A DNA stretch of 30,004 nucleotides. It comes from CAWHNT01 sp963830775. Lineage in GTDB: Bacteria; Pseudomonadota; Alphaproteobacteria; Geminicoccales; Geminicoccaceae. Under the pieces are notes generated by a model. That model was not told the origin of the DNA, searched no databases, and was given only the letters and a program-made list of their open reading frames with translations. Shown piece after piece: positions 17,415 to 25,850 of the stretch; positions within the stretch are counted from its first letter, which is position 1, and each line of letters opens with the position of its first letter. Both the position numbers and the translations under genes were made by a program. The DNA is taken from the NCBI GenBank assembly GCA_963830775.1, contig CAWHNT010000021.1, positions 1-30,004 of the forward strand. Reading direction: 5' to 3'.

Positions 17415-17906
17415 TTGACCCGTATCACCCCTTGCCTGTGGTTCGACGGCAATGCCGAGGAGGCGGCGCGCTTCTGGTGCGAGCTGCTGCCAGACAGCCG
17501 CATCACCCACATAGGCCACGCGCCGGACGACAATCCGAGCACCGCCGAGGGCGCTGTGCTGCTGGTCGAGTTCGAGCTGATGGGCCAGCCTTTCATGGGG
17601 CTGAATGGCGGACCGCAGTTCAAATTCTCTGAAGCCGTATCGCTCATGGTCCCGTGCGAGACACAGGCCGAGATCGACCGGCTATGGGCTGCGCTGACCG
17701 TCGACGGCGGCCAGGAGATCGAGTGCGGATGGCTGAAGGACCGCTTTGGAATGGCCTGGCAGATCGTGCCCACCCGCATGATGGAGATCTTGCGCTCGGG
17801 CGAGCCTGAAGGGCGCAAGCGCGCCTTTGCGGCAATGATGAGCATGAAGAAGTTCGACATTGCCGCGGTCGAGCGTGCCTATGCAGGAACAGCAATCACG
17901 GCCTGA
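17415..17906 (+). CDS. VOC-fold protein of the PhnB/3-demethylubiquinone-like group
   Basis: A 163-residue glyoxalase-fold protein. The start RITPCLWFDGNAEEAARFW and the block MGLNGGPQFKFSEAVSLMV are typical of the PhnB-like family annotated as 3-demethylubiquinone methyltransferase, although members are not methyltransferases. The end carries GWLKDRFGMAWQIVP and the tail RAFAAMMSMKKFDIAAVERA, also usual. The start is TTG at 17415 with GGAGG eight bases upstream. The frame is intact. It is separated from the TRAP genes by 169 bases and probably has its own promoter. Function within the cell is not known for this group. Confidence 0.88.
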   Translation: MTRITPCLWFDGNAEEAARFWCELLPDSRITHIGHAPDDNPSTAEGAVLLVEFELMGQPFMGLNGGPQFKFSEAVSLMVPCETQAEIDRLWAALTVDGGQEIECGWLKDRFGMAWQIVPTRMMEILRSGEPEGRKRAFAAMMSMKKFDIAAVERAYAGTAITA

Positions 17907-18360
17907 ACGCCGCGGCGCCCACGGCTCATGAACATCCGGGCACAGCCGGGTCCGCGCAGGCGACGTGGCCCGGCCTTGTTCCTCCATACGCTCGAAAGCG
18001 CTGGGAAGCTTGCCGCCAGCGGTGGGGCTGGACGATCGACGGCAGGTTGATTGCTGGCGGGTGTCGCGGCCGAGCCACGGGCCTCACCCTCTTCCACCTC
18101 GAACGGCTCGATGCCGAGCCACGGGCCTCACTCTTCCACCTCGAACGGCTCGATGTGGAGGTGCACGATCCCGATCGGGAAGGTGTCGGCCTCGCAGACG
18201 ACCAGGCGGATACTGCCGACGTGCGAGCAAGAGCGGTTTGGCAGGGGTGACCAAGCCAGCAGCACTGCCTTGAACAGCTGATCTCATCCGCCGGGCCAGA
18301 ATACCAGACCCTGCATCCCGGCGGGTTTTCTGCTGTCGCGCGCAGCCTAGCTTGCCCGCG
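17907..18360. other. Stretch without a gene, holding a tandem repeat
   Basis: No complete gene is supported. On the minus strand a short open piece (about 18245-18150) reads SIRLVVCEADTFPIGIVHLH followed by IEPFEVEE and a stop, which looks protein-like but has no start and no family I can name. Immediately after it the IEPFEVEE coding bases are repeated by the tandem duplication. It may be the end of a lost minus-strand gene. Confidence 0.4.
18069..18154. repeat. Tandem duplication, two units of 42-44 bp
   Basis: Unit one (18069-18112) and unit two (18113-18154) both begin GCCGAGCCACGGGCCTCA and end CTCGAACGGCTCGAT. Unit one has two additional C bases in the middle. The units are otherwise identical. 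Confidence 0.9.
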
Positions 18361-19851
18361 ATGCCCACACCGCCGACAAGCCGCCGTCCGCTCGTGCTGG
18401 CCTCCGTCATGGCCGCCATGTTCATGATCGCGATCGAGGCCACCATCGTCTCGACCGCGATGCCACAGATCGCGGGCCGGCTCGGCGACCTGCAGCTCTA
18501 CGCCTGGGTCTTCTCGTCCTTCCTGCTTGCGCAGACCGCCACCACGGTGGTGTTCGGCAAGCTGGCCGACCTCTACGGACGACGGCCGGTGCTGCTCGCC
18601 GGGATCGCGGTCTTCCTCGCCGGCTCGCTCCTGTGCGGTGCCGCCTGGTCGATGCCCTCCCTGATCGCGTTCAGGCTGGTCCAGGGCATCGGTGCTGGCG
18701 CCATCCAGCCGGTGGGCCTCACCGTTGTGGGGGATCTCTACCCGGTGCACGAGCGTGGCCGGATCCAGGGCTACCTGGCGAGCGTCTGGGGCGTGTCGTC
18801 TGTCCTCGGCCCCCTGGCCGGCGGGCTCCTTGTCCAGCATCTCGGCTGGCCCTGGATCTTCTGGATCAACGTGCCGGTCGGTCTTGTCGCGGCGGCCGGG
18901 TTCCTCGCCTTCCTGCGGGAGGACGTGGCGCGCGTGAGCCGACGGGTCGACGTCGCCGGGGCCGCCCTGTTCACGGTCGCCGTGGCCTCGCTCATGCTGG
19001 CCTTGACCGAGGTTGGCGCCCCGCATGGGATGACGGGTCCCGTAGCCGCGTGCGTCTTCCTCGCAGGCACGGTCCTGCTCATACTCCAGGAACGCCGGGC
19101 GACCGACCCGATGCTGGCGCTGGAGCTATGGGCGCGCCGCCCGATCGCGACCGCCAATGCCGCTACACTGCTGAGCGGCATGGTCGTCATCGGGCTCACC
19201 GCCTTCCTGCCGGTCTATGTTCAGGGTGTCATGGGACGATCCGCCCTGGTCGCGGGCTTCGCCATGACTGCGATGGTGCTGGGCTGGCCTATCGGCGCCA
19301 CGCTGGCAGCCCGGAACTTCGCCCGCTTCGGCCTGCGCCCGACGCTCCTCTTCGGCGCCGCCCTCCTGCCGGCGGGAGCCCTGGTCTTCGTCGCTCTGCG
19401 CCCGGACAGCTCGCCCGTCACCGCGGGCCTGGGCTCGGTTGTGCTGGGTTTCGGCATGGGCTTCCTCAGCACCGCGGCCATCGTGATCGTCCAGGGCAGC
19501 GTCGGCTGGGCCGAGCGGGGTGTCGCCACCGCGTCCAACATCTTCTCGCGCAACCTCGGCAGCGCCCTGGGTGCTGCCGTGCTCGGCAGCGTCGTCAACC
19601 TGGGCTTGGCGCACGGCGGGGCGGCGGCCGTCGGCCCCGATCAGATCCGGCGGCTGCTCGACCAGCCTGGGGGTAGTGAGATGGTCGTCGCCGCTGCTGG
19701 CGATGCCGCTGTACGGGCGGTGCTGCACCAGGCCCTTCACCTCACCTTCTGGGCTGTGCTGCTGCTGACGGCGCTTACCCTCCTCCTCGCCACGCTCGTG
19801 CCTCCGGTCGTGGCCGGCCGCGGGTCGCGCGAGGTGGCGGTGGCGGACTGA
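18361..19851 (+). CDS. MFS drug/metabolite exporter, DHA2 (EmrB/QacA) type, 14 TM
   Basis: Proton-driven exporter in the inner membrane, 496 residues. The first helix has MIAIEATIVSTAMPQIAGRL, the family's motif D1; loop 2-3 has GKLADLYGRRPVLL (motif A), and helix 5 has GVSSVLGPLAGGLLVQHLGW (antiporter motif C) followed by WIFWINVPVG. Fourteen hydrophobic segments can be counted. I place the start at ATG 18361 (MPTPPTSRRP); a TTG nine bases earlier is also open. The frame is intact with no errors, unlike the operon before it. It ends just before a broken recombinase. Substrate unknown. Confidence 0.93.
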   Translation: MPTPPTSRRPLVLASVMAAMFMIAIEATIVSTAMPQIAGRLGDLQLYAWVFSSFLLAQTATTVVFGKLADLYGRRPVLLAGIAVFLAGSLLCGAAWSMPSLIAFRLVQGIGAGAIQPVGLTVVGDLYPVHERGRIQGYLASVWGVSSVLGPLAGGLLVQHLGWPWIFWINVPVGLVAAAGFLAFLREDVARVSRRVDVAGAALFTVAVASLMLALTEVGAPHGMTGPVAACVFLAGTVLLILQERRATDPMLALELWARRPIATANAATLLSGMVVIGLTAFLPVYVQGVMGRSALVAGFAMTAMVLGWPIGATLAARNFARFGLRPTLLFGAALLPAGALVFVALRPDSSPVTAGLGSVVLGFGMGFLSTAAIVIVQGSVGWAERGVATASNIFSRNLGSALGAAVLGSVVNLGLAHGGAAAVGPDQIRRLLDQPGGSEMVVAAAGDAAVRAVLHQALHLTFWAVLLLTALTLLLATLVPPVVAGRGSREVAVAD

Positions 19852-19861
19852 GCGGACTGCA

Positions 19862-20271
19862 GGACCGCGGGGCGGCGCGGGAGGCTCTACCGCTTCTACG
19901 TGACCCGGGAGGCGATCGCCGAGGGCTACGATACCTGCCCAGTGCGGAGCGTGCCGGCGGGCGATGTCGAGGCCGCGGTGCTGGCGTAGGTGCAGCAGCT
20001 CCTGACCACGCCCGAGTTGATCGGGAGGACCTGGGCCGCAGCCCGGCGGGAGGGCGAGATGATCAGCGAGCGGGAAGTGGTGGGCCTGCTCGCGGACTTC
20101 GGCTCGGTGTGGGAGGCGCTGTTCCCGGCCGAGCAGGCGCGGATCGTGCACCTGCTGGTGGAAGGGCTGGAGGTGCGGGCCGACGGGCTGGAGGTGCGGC
20201 TCAGGGCCGAGGGGCTCACGAGCCTCGTGGCCGAGCTGCGGCAGTCTCCGGCGCAGAAGAGGGTCGCCTAG
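19862..20271 (+). pseudogene. 3' remnant of a large serine recombinase, with an in-frame amber stop
   Basis: The reading LYRFYVTREAIAEGY, then PVRSVPAGDVEAAVLA, then a TAG at 19987-19989, then VQQLLTTPELIGRTWAAARR and FPAEQARIVHLLVEGLEV, matches the C-terminal part of large serine recombinases: the end of the zinc-ribbon domain, then the coiled-coil and tail regions. TAG where CAG (Gln) is expected is a simple C-to-T change. The catalytic N-terminal domain and most of the recombinase domain are absent; the MFS gene ends ten bases before the remnant begins. The piece ends at a TAG three bases before the start of the small gene that normally follows it. It is not functional. Confidence 0.8.
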
Positions 20272-20273
20272 CG

Positions 20274-20698
20274 ATGGAGCCCGCCACCCGCTTCGACGGC
20301 CGCACGCTCTCGGTGCACATCCCGATGCGGCTGGGCCGGACCCGCGGCCGCAAGCGCATCCTGGCACCGGACGGGAGCGAGCTGACGCCGCCCCGGCGCC
20401 CGCAACCGGACACCGACGCTGGTCAAGGCGCTGGCACGGGCGTGGCGCTGGCAGCGGCTGCTGGACAGGGGCGTGTACGCCTCGGTGAGCGAGATCGCCG
20501 AGGCCGAGCGGATCAGCAAGAGCTACGTCAGCCGGGTGCTGCGGCTGGCGCTGCTGGCCCCCGACATCGTGGAAGCCATCCTGGCCGGCACCATGGGGCC
20601 GGCGGTCGGGTTCGAGCAGCTGGAGAGAGGGAGTGCCGGTGAGCTGGGACGAGCAGCGCCAAACGGTGCTGCCGGCCGCTACGCAGCTCCACGATTGA
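20274..20698 (+). pseudogene. Recombinase-associated small HTH gene, copy B (frameshifted)
   Basis: Begins MEPATRFDGRTLSVHIPMRL just after the recombinase stop and continues RGRKRILAPDGSELTPPRRP. After one surplus C at about 20415 it goes on through YASVSEIAEAERISKSYVSR with LRLALLAPDIVEAILAGTMG; after a small insertion near 20628 the expected end is VPVSWDEQRQ, stopping at 20698. Repaired length is about 139 residues. The central HTH resembles those of ParB-like and repressor proteins. The gene class is known to me only as a companion of serine recombinases in alphaproteobacterial elements, and its task is not established. Copy A at 7828-8176 lacks the N-terminus. Confidence 0.75.
20334..20656 (+). 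repeat. Direct repeat copy B (about 320 bp), partner at 7828-8148
   Basis: Same orientation and about 94% identical to copy A by hand alignment. It lies inside the recombinase-associated gene. Confidence 0.85.
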
Positions 20699-20790
20699 CG
20701 GCCTTCAGCGCAAGATACCTGATGGCCTGATGGGGTGTGCCGGAAGGATATGATCTGCCTCCGCCCCCCATTAGGCCCTACGACCCTACC

Positions 20791-20934
20791 TCACTTCTTT
20801 CCCTCTGATCCACCAGGACCGGCCTTGGGCTTGGCAAGCGCGCTCGATACCGAAGAGGTCGGTACAGCAATCTTCTTCTTGTCGGCCTTCGGTTTCTTGG
20901 TCTCGCGGTTCGTTCTTTTCTGGCCCTTCGCCAT
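20791..20934 (-). CDS. Small basic Lys-rich protein, 47 residues (MAKGQKR type)
   Basis: A complete small gene on the minus strand starting MAKGQKRTNRETKKPKADKK and ending GPGGSEGKK. It is extremely Lys-rich (about 13 Lys). Short proteins starting MAKGQ(K/R)R(S/T)NRE(T/I)KKPK are widespread and uncharacterised in alphaproteobacteria, as far as I recall; nucleic-acid binding is only suggested by charge. The minus strand carries GGGAGA 6-8 bases before the ATG at 20934. No neighbour overlaps on the same strand with a credible product. The intact frame and family-like sequence make it a real gene despite its size. Confidence 0.8.
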   Translation of the reverse strand: MAKGQKRTNRETKKPKADKKKIAVPTSSVSSALAKPKAGPGGSEGKK

Positions 20935-21215
20935 GAACGTTCTCCCAGCTGTCGACTGCCGGGCATCGTAGGCCTAACAGCCCAGGGCCGACAATCAGAA
21001 CCGCTCCTTCATCGCCGGCCCGAGTCCCGTGGACCTCGCGGCGACAGCCTGGGCCGGCGTCGGAATGCTGCTCGAGTTCCGCAGTGTAGCCGAAGTTGTG
21101 CAGTGGGCAGCCGAGGTTCAGGATCGGACGCTCCGGCGCAATGTGCATGCCCCACCATCCCGCTGGATCCGGTTCTATATCGGCGGGTGACGCGGCTCAG
21201 GGGAAGGAGGCTGTC

Positions 21216-22505
21216 GTGGCAGCATCACGTTACCAAAAGGATCGCGTTGGTGATCACCGGCTGCATCCCGAGACCTTGATGCTGGGCTACGGCTACGATC
21301 CCGCCCTGTCCGAGGGTGCCGTCAAGCAGCCGGTCTTCCTGACCTCGACGTTCGTCTTCCGTACCGCCGAGGAAGGCCGGGACTTCTTCGACTTCAGCGC
21401 GGGCCGCCGTGAGCCCGGCCCCGATGCCGAAGCCGGGCTGGTCTATTCCCGCTTCAATCATCCCAATAGCGAGATCGTGGAGGACCGGCTGGCAGTCTAC
21501 GAGGGTGCCGAGACAGCGGCGATCTTCTCGAGCGGGATGTCGGCCATCGCGACGACCTTGCTCGCCTACGTACGACCAGGCGAGGTCATCTTGCACAGCC
21601 AGCCGCTCTACGGCGGCACCGAAACGCTTCTCGCGCGCACACTGGCGCCGTTCGGCATTGCCGCCGTGGGCTTCTCCGACGGTGTTGATGCCGGATCGGT
21701 CACAGCCGCTGCCGACAGCGCCCTGGCCCAGGGCCGCGTCCGGGTGATCCTGATCGAGACACCGTCCAACCCGCTCAATAGCCTGGTCGACATTGCCCTG
21801 GTCAGCAGGGTAGCCGATCGGATCGCCGCGAAGCAGGAAGAGCGGCCGCTCGTGGTTTGCGACAATACGCTTCTGGGCCCGGTGTTCCAGAAGCCCCTGG
21901 CTCATGGCGCCGACATGGTCGTCTACTCGCTCACGAAGTATGTGGGCGGCCATAGTGACCTGGTTGCAGGAGCTGCGTTGGGCGCGCGGGACCTGATCCG
22001 GCCGGTCAAGCTCCTGCGCGGGGCTATCGGCACACAGCTCGACCCGCACTCGGCCTGGATGATCGCCCGCTCGCTGGAAACCCTCACCTTGCGGATGACA
22101 GCGGCGTGTCGCAACGCCCTGGCTGTGGCTGGCTTCCTGGCCGCACATCCGGCCGTGGCCAAGGTGTATTACCCGGCGTTCCTGCCGGAGGACAGCGCCG
22201 CTGGGAAGGTGTTCAGGAGGCAGTGCGGGGCAGCCGGCACGACCTTCTCCTTCGATGTCGCAGGCGGCCAGGCGGAGGCATTTCGGCTGCTCAATGCCCT
22301 CCAGGTGTTCAAGCTCGCCGTCAGCCTCGGCGGAACCGAGTCACTGGTATGCCATCCCGCGACCACCGTGCATTCCGGGGTGCCCAAGGCTACCCGCGAG
22401 CGGCTCGGCATCAGTGATGCCACGATCCGGCTGTCGATCGGGATCGAGCACGCCGATGACCTGATCGCCGATCTCGCGCAAGCTCTTGGCGCAGCGGTCT
22501 CGTGA
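21216..22505 (+). CDS. Cystathionine gamma-synthase/methionine gamma-lyase family PLP enzyme
   Basis: Trans-sulfuration family enzyme of 429 residues acting on sulfur amino acids. Start GTG at 21216, five bases after GGAAGGAGG. Visible family features are PVFLTSTFVFRTAEEG, YSRFNHPNSEIVEDRLAVYE (the Tyr-Ser-Arg phosphate contact), FSSGMSAIATTLLA, the PLP-ring Asp in VVCDNTLLGP and the Schiff-base Lys K241 in VYSLTKYVGGHSDLVAG. The C-terminal block has SLGGTESLVCHPATTVHSG and RLSIGIEHADDLIADL. The region YGYDPALSEGAVKQ belongs to a subgroup usually labelled just cystathionine gamma-synthase family. Whether it is a lyase, a synthase or a sulfhydrylase cannot be decided here. The frame is intact and the gene stands alone. 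Confidence 0.9.
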   Translation: MAASRYQKDRVGDHRLHPETLMLGYGYDPALSEGAVKQPVFLTSTFVFRTAEEGRDFFDFSAGRREPGPDAEAGLVYSRFNHPNSEIVEDRLAVYEGAETAAIFSSGMSAIATTLLAYVRPGEVILHSQPLYGGTETLLARTLAPFGIAAVGFSDGVDAGSVTAAADSALAQGRVRVILIETPSNPLNSLVDIALVSRVADRIAAKQEERPLVVCDNTLLGPVFQKPLAHGADMVVYSLTKYVGGHSDLVAGAALGARDLIRPVKLLRGAIGTQLDPHSAWMIARSLETLTLRMTAACRNALAVAGFLAAHPAVAKVYYPAFLPEDSAAGKVFRRQCGAAGTTFSFDVAGGQAEAFRLLNALQVFKLAVSLGGTESLVCHPATTVHSGVPKATRERLGISDATIRLSIGIEHADDLIADLAQALGAAVS

Positions 22506-22580
22506 TCCCTTCTCCACGTTGAGCTGCAGCAGTCGCGCCTACTGGCAGACGCTTGTGGAAGCCGTGCTATCATTGCTTCT

Positions 22581-22980
22581 TCAGTGCATGGGTTCTTCGC
22601 CATTCTTCTTGTCCCATTCCACGCTCGTCAGCGCCCTATCCGCTAGTGGACCAAGTCTGACGGATGGTACCCGCCCTCTCCCTGCTGGCTGCTGAGATTT
22701 CGGCCGAAGCGGGCCATGGCGGAGGGAATCAAGCGTCAGACTTGGTCCACTAGCAGTAGCTGCAGCCGTAGCGCCCCCGCGGTTAGGGCCGTCATCCAGA
22801 GATCGATCTACCCCGGTGTGGTCAGAATCACCGGCATGGCCTTAAGATGGACCGCATTACCCCCCGGTTCGGCTCCATCGTGAGAAGGACATAGAGGTCC
22901 GTTCGTCGTCTCGCCCTTCCTTACCTCCCGCATCGAGGTCCAGCTGATCCAGACGACGCAGTGGCTCTCCGCGCGAGGCA
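22581..22980 (-). pseudogene. C-terminal remnant of a SRAP (YedK/HMCES-like) gene, split by an insertion
   Basis: On the minus strand, pieces in different frames read WISWTSMREVRKGETTNG, then LYVLLTMEPNRGV, then NAVHLKAMPVILTTP, then IDLWMTA and ALRLQ. These match the second half of SRAP-domain proteins, which shield abasic sites in single-stranded DNA by a covalent bond through Cys2. The conserved His of the active site falls in AVHLKAMPVIL. The N-terminal half with Cys2 is missing. At 22754 the reading meets the inverted-repeat element, and beyond it a plausible end (SVEWDKKNGEEPMH and a stop at 22581) may be the lost tail. At least two frame changes occur. It lies 66 bases after the dadA stop. 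Confidence 0.62.
22642..22754. mobile_element. 113-bp MITE-like element with 21-bp perfect inverted ends
   Basis: The left arm at 22642-22662, containing CTAGTGGACCAAGTCTGACG, is the exact reverse complement of the right arm at 22734-22754. The 71 bases between the arms hold no gene. TA dinucleotides inside CTAG at each tip suit the TA target choice of IS630/Tc1-mariner elements, from which such miniature elements often derive; this family link is inferred. It sits inside the SRAP remnant. As a transcript it would also fold into a long hairpin. Confidence 0.75.
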
Positions 22981-23046
22981 GCGGCGTCAGTGCGGGACTC
23001 GACTGGTTCGGCAGACGAACGGATCGCGATGAGGTGGGCAGAACGA

Positions 23047-24301
23047 TCAAGCCGCTCGCGGCCAGGCATACGGGGCAAGCTCGATCGGAGGATGTCTGCC
23101 GTCGATCAGGTCGGCCAAGGCCAGGGCTGAGCCACAGGTCAGGGTCCAGCCTAGCGGACCGTGGCCGGTGTTCAGGAACAGGTTGGGGATACCTGACCAG
23201 CCGATGATGGGGCGGCCGTCAGGCGTCAGCGGTCGCAGACCCGCCCAGTGGCGAAGCGATCCGGCCTGCCGCGGGAGGTCGGGGAGAACGTCGGCGAGGG
23301 CTTCCTCGAGCATCCGGCCGCGGCTGACGTTGAGGCTCGTGTCGTAGCCGGTGAACTCCACCGTCCCGGCAACACGGATCCGATCGCCGAGTGGTGTGAT
23401 GCCGGCCTTTCGGCCGTCGTCGGCGATAGGACGGCTTGGTGCTTCCTTGGCGCCGCCATGGTCAACGGTCAAGGAATACCCCTTCGCTGGATAGACCGGC
23501 AGCCGCAGGCCGAGCTTCCGGCCGAGCAGGGTGCTCTCCGCACCGGTGGCGAGCACGAAGGCGTCGCCTGTTATTGGACCTTGGTCAGTGACGACCTTTC
23601 GGAGGCGACCGTCCAGCTCGAAGCCGAGGATGGAGGTACCGAGCCTGAATGTGACGCCCCGGCTCTCGCAGCGCACGGCCAGCGCTCGCGTGAACCCGTG
23701 CGCGTCGCCGCTCTCGTCGGTGGGATAGAGGATACCGCCGGCGATCCGGCCGGCGATCGGAGCAAGGGCCGGCTCCTCGCGCACGCAGCCTGCAGCGTCG
23801 AGGGTGCTGAACGGGTGCCCCAGCTCCGCGTACAGCTGGCTGGCCTTGATGGCGCTCTCCATCGAGAGCGGGTCGCGGAAGAGCTTGATCAGGCCGGCGG
23901 GATTGCGATCGAAGTCGAGTCTTTGCTCGGCCGTGAGCCGCTTCAGCTCCTCGAGGCTCAGCATTGCCAGCGCGTAAGTGGCGCGGGTGTTGGTACGCCA
24001 ACGTGGCTCCGCGCACTCGCGCAGGAAACGGAGGCCCCAGCCGGCCATGCCGGGCACGGCTCGCGGGCGCAGCAGCATCGGCGCCGTCTCGCTGCCCAGC
24101 CACTTCAGGATCTTCAAGCGGCGTGCCCGGTGCGGCCCAGCTGTCCGAGGTGCTGGGCGTGACGAGGCAGCCATTGGCGAAGCTCGCCCCCTCCGCCGGT
24201 GACCCGTGGCGGTCGACCACCATGACCTCGTGGCCGCGCTCGGCCAGGTACCAGGCCGTGGTGACGCCGATCAGGCCGGCTCCCAGCACGACGACGCGCA
24301 T
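23047..24301 (-). CDS. dadA: D-amino acid dehydrogenase, one frameshift
   Basis: FAD enzyme that oxidises D-amino acids to imino and then 2-oxo acids, passing electrons to the respiratory chain. It begins MRVVVLGAGLIGVTTAWYLA (the GxGxxG dinucleotide fold) and VVDRHGSPAEGASFANG, the DadA N-terminal pattern. One frame change at about 24120 follows WAAPGTP and the sense resumes at LKILKWLGSETAPMLLRPR. The C-terminal half has YPAKGYSLTVDH, GLRPLTPDGRPIIGWS and LNTGHGPLGWTLTCGSALAL. Reconstructed length is about 417 residues, as usual. It is the last gene of the minus-strand operon, nine bases after RidA. RidA just upstream fits, because it hydrolyses the imine products. Confidence 0.88.
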
Positions 24302-24310
24302 CGGGCGGGA

Positions 24311-24691
24311 TCAGCTCCGCTTCAGGTGCGCGTAGGCCACGATCTCGATCAGGGCGCCGGGCACCATCAGGCCGGCCACGACGACGGTGGCCCGGTTCGG
24401 GTAGGGCTGGCTGAAGAAGCGGCGGTAGACCTCGTTCATCCCCGCGAAGGCCGCAGGATCGGTGAGATAGACCAGGACCTGGGTGACGTCCTCGAGCGTG
24501 CCGCCCGCCGCCTCGAGCGTGCGCTTGAGATTGTCGAAGGTGAGCTCCGCCTGAGCCTCGATCGGTCCGGTCTCGACCGACCCGTCGGCGCGCAAGGGGA
24601 CGTGCGCGGTGTAGAGGATGCCATCGGCCGTCACCGCCCACTCGATCGGGGCGGTGTCGCTGGGCAGGTGGGTCTTCACGGGCGTGCGCAT
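24311..24691 (-). CDS. ridA: RidA-family enamine/imine deaminase
   Basis: Trimeric cytoplasmic protein that speeds hydrolysis of reactive 2-aminoacrylate and other imines to ketoacids. The 126-residue protein carries the family pattern LYTAHVPLRADG, FDNLKRTLEAAGGTLEDV and the active-site Arg in NRATVVVAGL, with the Glu of IEIVAYAHLKR near the end, so the catalytic set seems complete. The start ATG at 24691 has GGAG six bases upstream. The frame is intact. It lies between the racemase-like enzyme and DadA with gaps of ten and nine bases, so it shares their transcript. Its task here is probably to clear imines made by DadA. Confidence 0.9.
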   Translation of the reverse strand: MRTPVKTHLPSDTAPIEWAVTADGILYTAHVPLRADGSVETGPIEAQAELTFDNLKRTLEAAGGTLEDVTQVLVYLTDPAAFAGMNEVYRRFFSQPYPNRATVVVAGLMVPGALIEIVAYAHLKRS

Positions 24692-24701
24692 CGGGCTCTC
24701 C

Positions 24702-25844
24702 TCAGGCGGCGTAGGGCAGGAACTGGCCGTGACGGCGGTAGTCGGCGGCAAAGCGTCGCAGCCGGTCCTCGTCGACCTCGACCCCAAGGCCCGGTGCTTC
24801 CGGCACGCCCCAGAAAGGCCCCGTGGCGATAGGCAGCGGCGTCGGTTACCAAGTCGTCGGCCATGATCGCGGCCGTCTGCTGCGCACCCGGCACGGCGTT
24901 GGGCAGGGTCAGCATCAACTGGTGGGCGGCCGCGGCGGCAAGGCCGAGCTCGCCATGGGTGTGCTTGCAGACGCCAATGCCCAGAAGGCCGGCAAGCGAA
25001 GCCAGGATGTGCAGGCGGCGGAGCGTGCCGACCCAGTAGCTGCTGAAGCAGACGACATCGGCCACGCCGCTGGTGATCACCTGATAGGCGTCGGCGGCAC
25101 TGCCCAGGCCCTCGTTGGCGCATAAGGCGACGGCCGGTGCGGCGCGCGCAGGTCGCGCATGCGGTCCAGCGGGAAAATCGGCACCGGTGCCTCGGCGAAA
25201 TCGAGGCCGAACCGAGCGTGCCAGCGCTCGAGCAGGCGTGCCGCCTCCGGGACCGACCACGCCTCGTTGGCATCAATGCGGATATGGCAGCCCGGGCCGA
25301 TCGTGGCACGCACGGCCTCCAGCATGGCCTCCTCGGCCACCGCATCGATGCCGACCTTGAGATAGAACCAGCGATAGCCGCGCTCGACACCGTCGGCACA
25401 CTGCTGGCGCAGCTCGTCCGGGGTGCCCTGGGCCAGGTAGTAGAAGTAGTCGAGCCCGTCCCGCACCGGCCCGCCGAACAGATGATGCAGCGGCTGGCCG
25501 CAATCCTTCCCGCACAGGTCCCAGAGCGCCATGTCGATGCCGGCGAAGGCGAAGTTGCCGGTCTGGACGCGATAGTCCCACAGCCCGGTGCGGTAGACGT
25601 CGCGCGCGATGGCCTCGCTGTGCCACGGGTCTCGGCCCAGCACGAAGGGCCGCATCGCCTGCAGTGCGGCGTCGATGGAGGCGGCGTCGGCACCCACGCA
25701 GGCCTCGCCCCAGCCGACGAGCCCGGTGTCCGTGCGCAGCTTGACGATGACGCTGGTGACGCCTCCGCGGCGGACGCGGGCGCTCACCTCGGCATGGCGG
25801 TAGGGGACGTTGACCGGAAAGGTCTCCATGCTCTCGATGCGCAC
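24702..25844 (-). CDS. Enolase-superfamily enzyme, mandelate racemase/muconate lactonising type, frameshifted
   Basis: Mg-dependent racemase, epimerase or acid-sugar dehydratase acting by abstraction of a proton next to a carboxylate. The capping domain starts MRIESMETFPVNVPYRHAEV. In the barrel are K163 (FYLKVGID), metal ligands D191 (RIDANEAW), E218 (DFAEAPV) and the Glu of CANEGLGS, and a His in KHTHGELG that fits the general base of the mandelate racemase subgroup. The first Lys of a K-x-K pair is replaced by Tyr. Frame changes are near 25143 and 24838; the end reads FWGVPEAPGLGVEV and stops at 24702. About 380 residues, normal. Its place between an amino-acid transporter and DadA suggests an amino-acid-derived substrate (for example a betaine or N-acyl amino acid), which is inference. 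Confidence 0.85.
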
Positions 25845-25850
25845 GAGGCT

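Noticed and set aside
18069..18154. CRISPR-like repeat
   Set aside because: Only two directly abutting units with no spacer between them; it is a simple tandem duplication.
17926..20367. Long minus-strand open frames opposite the MFS and recombinase regions
   Set aside because: Composition is typical of antisense reading in high-GC DNA, and the + strand has perfect MFS motifs.
20786..21148. 120-residue minus-strand frame starting MHIAPERPILNLGC
   Set aside because: Its second half overlaps the much more convincing 47-residue gene on the same strand in another frame, and no ribosome site or clear family is visible. A short real N-terminal part cannot be excluded.
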